The notes under the pieces were generated by a model that made no database searches, was not told the DNA's origin, and was given only the letters and a program-made list of their open reading frames with translations. Of a stretch of DNA of 5,472 nucleotides, positions 5,433 through 5,472 are shown piece after piece. Source of the DNA: Actinomycetota bacterium (GTDB lineage: Bacteria; Actinomycetota; Actinomycetes; Propionibacteriales; Nocardioidaceae); assembly GCA_009702305.1 (NCBI GenBank), contig WLIH01000226.1:1-5472 (forward strand). The letters are read 5' to 3'. Both the position numbers and the translations under genes were made by a program. The first letter of the stretch is position 1, and each line of letters opens with the position of its first letter.

Positions 5433-5472
5433 ACGACTCAGCAGCCTGCTGCGCGACGAGGCGGACGGCCTC
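5425..5472 (+). CDS. Start of an unidentified gene coupled to the sigma factor (cut by window edge)
   Basis: A GTG at 5425, preceded by GGGAG 6 nt upstream, opens a frame to the window end: VTERLSSLLRDEADGL. It overlaps the last 8 nt of the sigma gene, so translation is probably coupled. Genes in this position after SigE-family sigma factors often encode an anti-sigma factor or a single-pass membrane protein with a short cytoplasmic N-terminus rich in Leu/Arg/Glu, and these 16 residues are compatible with that. No domain can be recognised, so function is inferred from position only. Confidence 0.65.
   Translation, partial: MTERLSSLLRDEADGL

Overview
The window is GC-rich chromosomal DNA of an actinobacterium. 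Three things suggest this: the very high G+C at third codon positions, GTG and TTG starts, and a run of TCGTTGGTCGAGT / GTATCGAGACC palindromic repeats. I recall that repeat family as abundant in Nocardioides and related Actinomycetota. The genus is an inference from memory, not a search result.

Layout from left to right. Positions 1-886 (minus) hold most of pstC, a permease subunit of the high-affinity phosphate ABC transporter; its C-terminus lies beyond the left edge. Positions 887-1471 are a 585-bp non-coding gap. The pstC-proximal part (887-1116) carries two candidate PHO boxes, each a pair of 11-bp direct repeats starting GTTC and oriented towards pstC, plus two short perfect dyads. The gatB-proximal part (1117-1455) is a dense array of palindromic repeats built around a 116-bp module present twice. 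A small hairpin (1459-1473) overlaps the gatB stop codon. Positions 1472-4817 (minus) are a complete gatC-gatA-gatB operon with 4-bp stop/start overlaps. It encodes the GatCAB amidotransferase that converts misacylated Glu-tRNA(Gln) (and Asp-tRNA(Asn) where present) to the correct aminoacyl-tRNA. Positions 4818-4913 are a 96-bp divergent promoter region. Positions 4914-5432 (plus) encode a small ECF sigma factor of the SigE family, with a plausible ECF-type promoter in front. A second gene begins at 5425 inside the end of the sigma gene and runs off the window. It is likely the sigma factor's partner, possibly an anti-sigma or membrane protein, but only 16 codons are visible.

Three transcription units are implied: the pst operon under phosphate control, the gatCAB housekeeping operon, and a sigma operon that may be autoregulated. 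The repeat array separates gatB from pst and may act as a transcriptional barrier. I found no sign of an undescribed protein system. The coding content is ordinary core metabolism, and the noteworthy signals are all non-coding: the repeat module architecture, the tandem PHO boxes, and the two overlapping promoters between gatC and the sigma gene.
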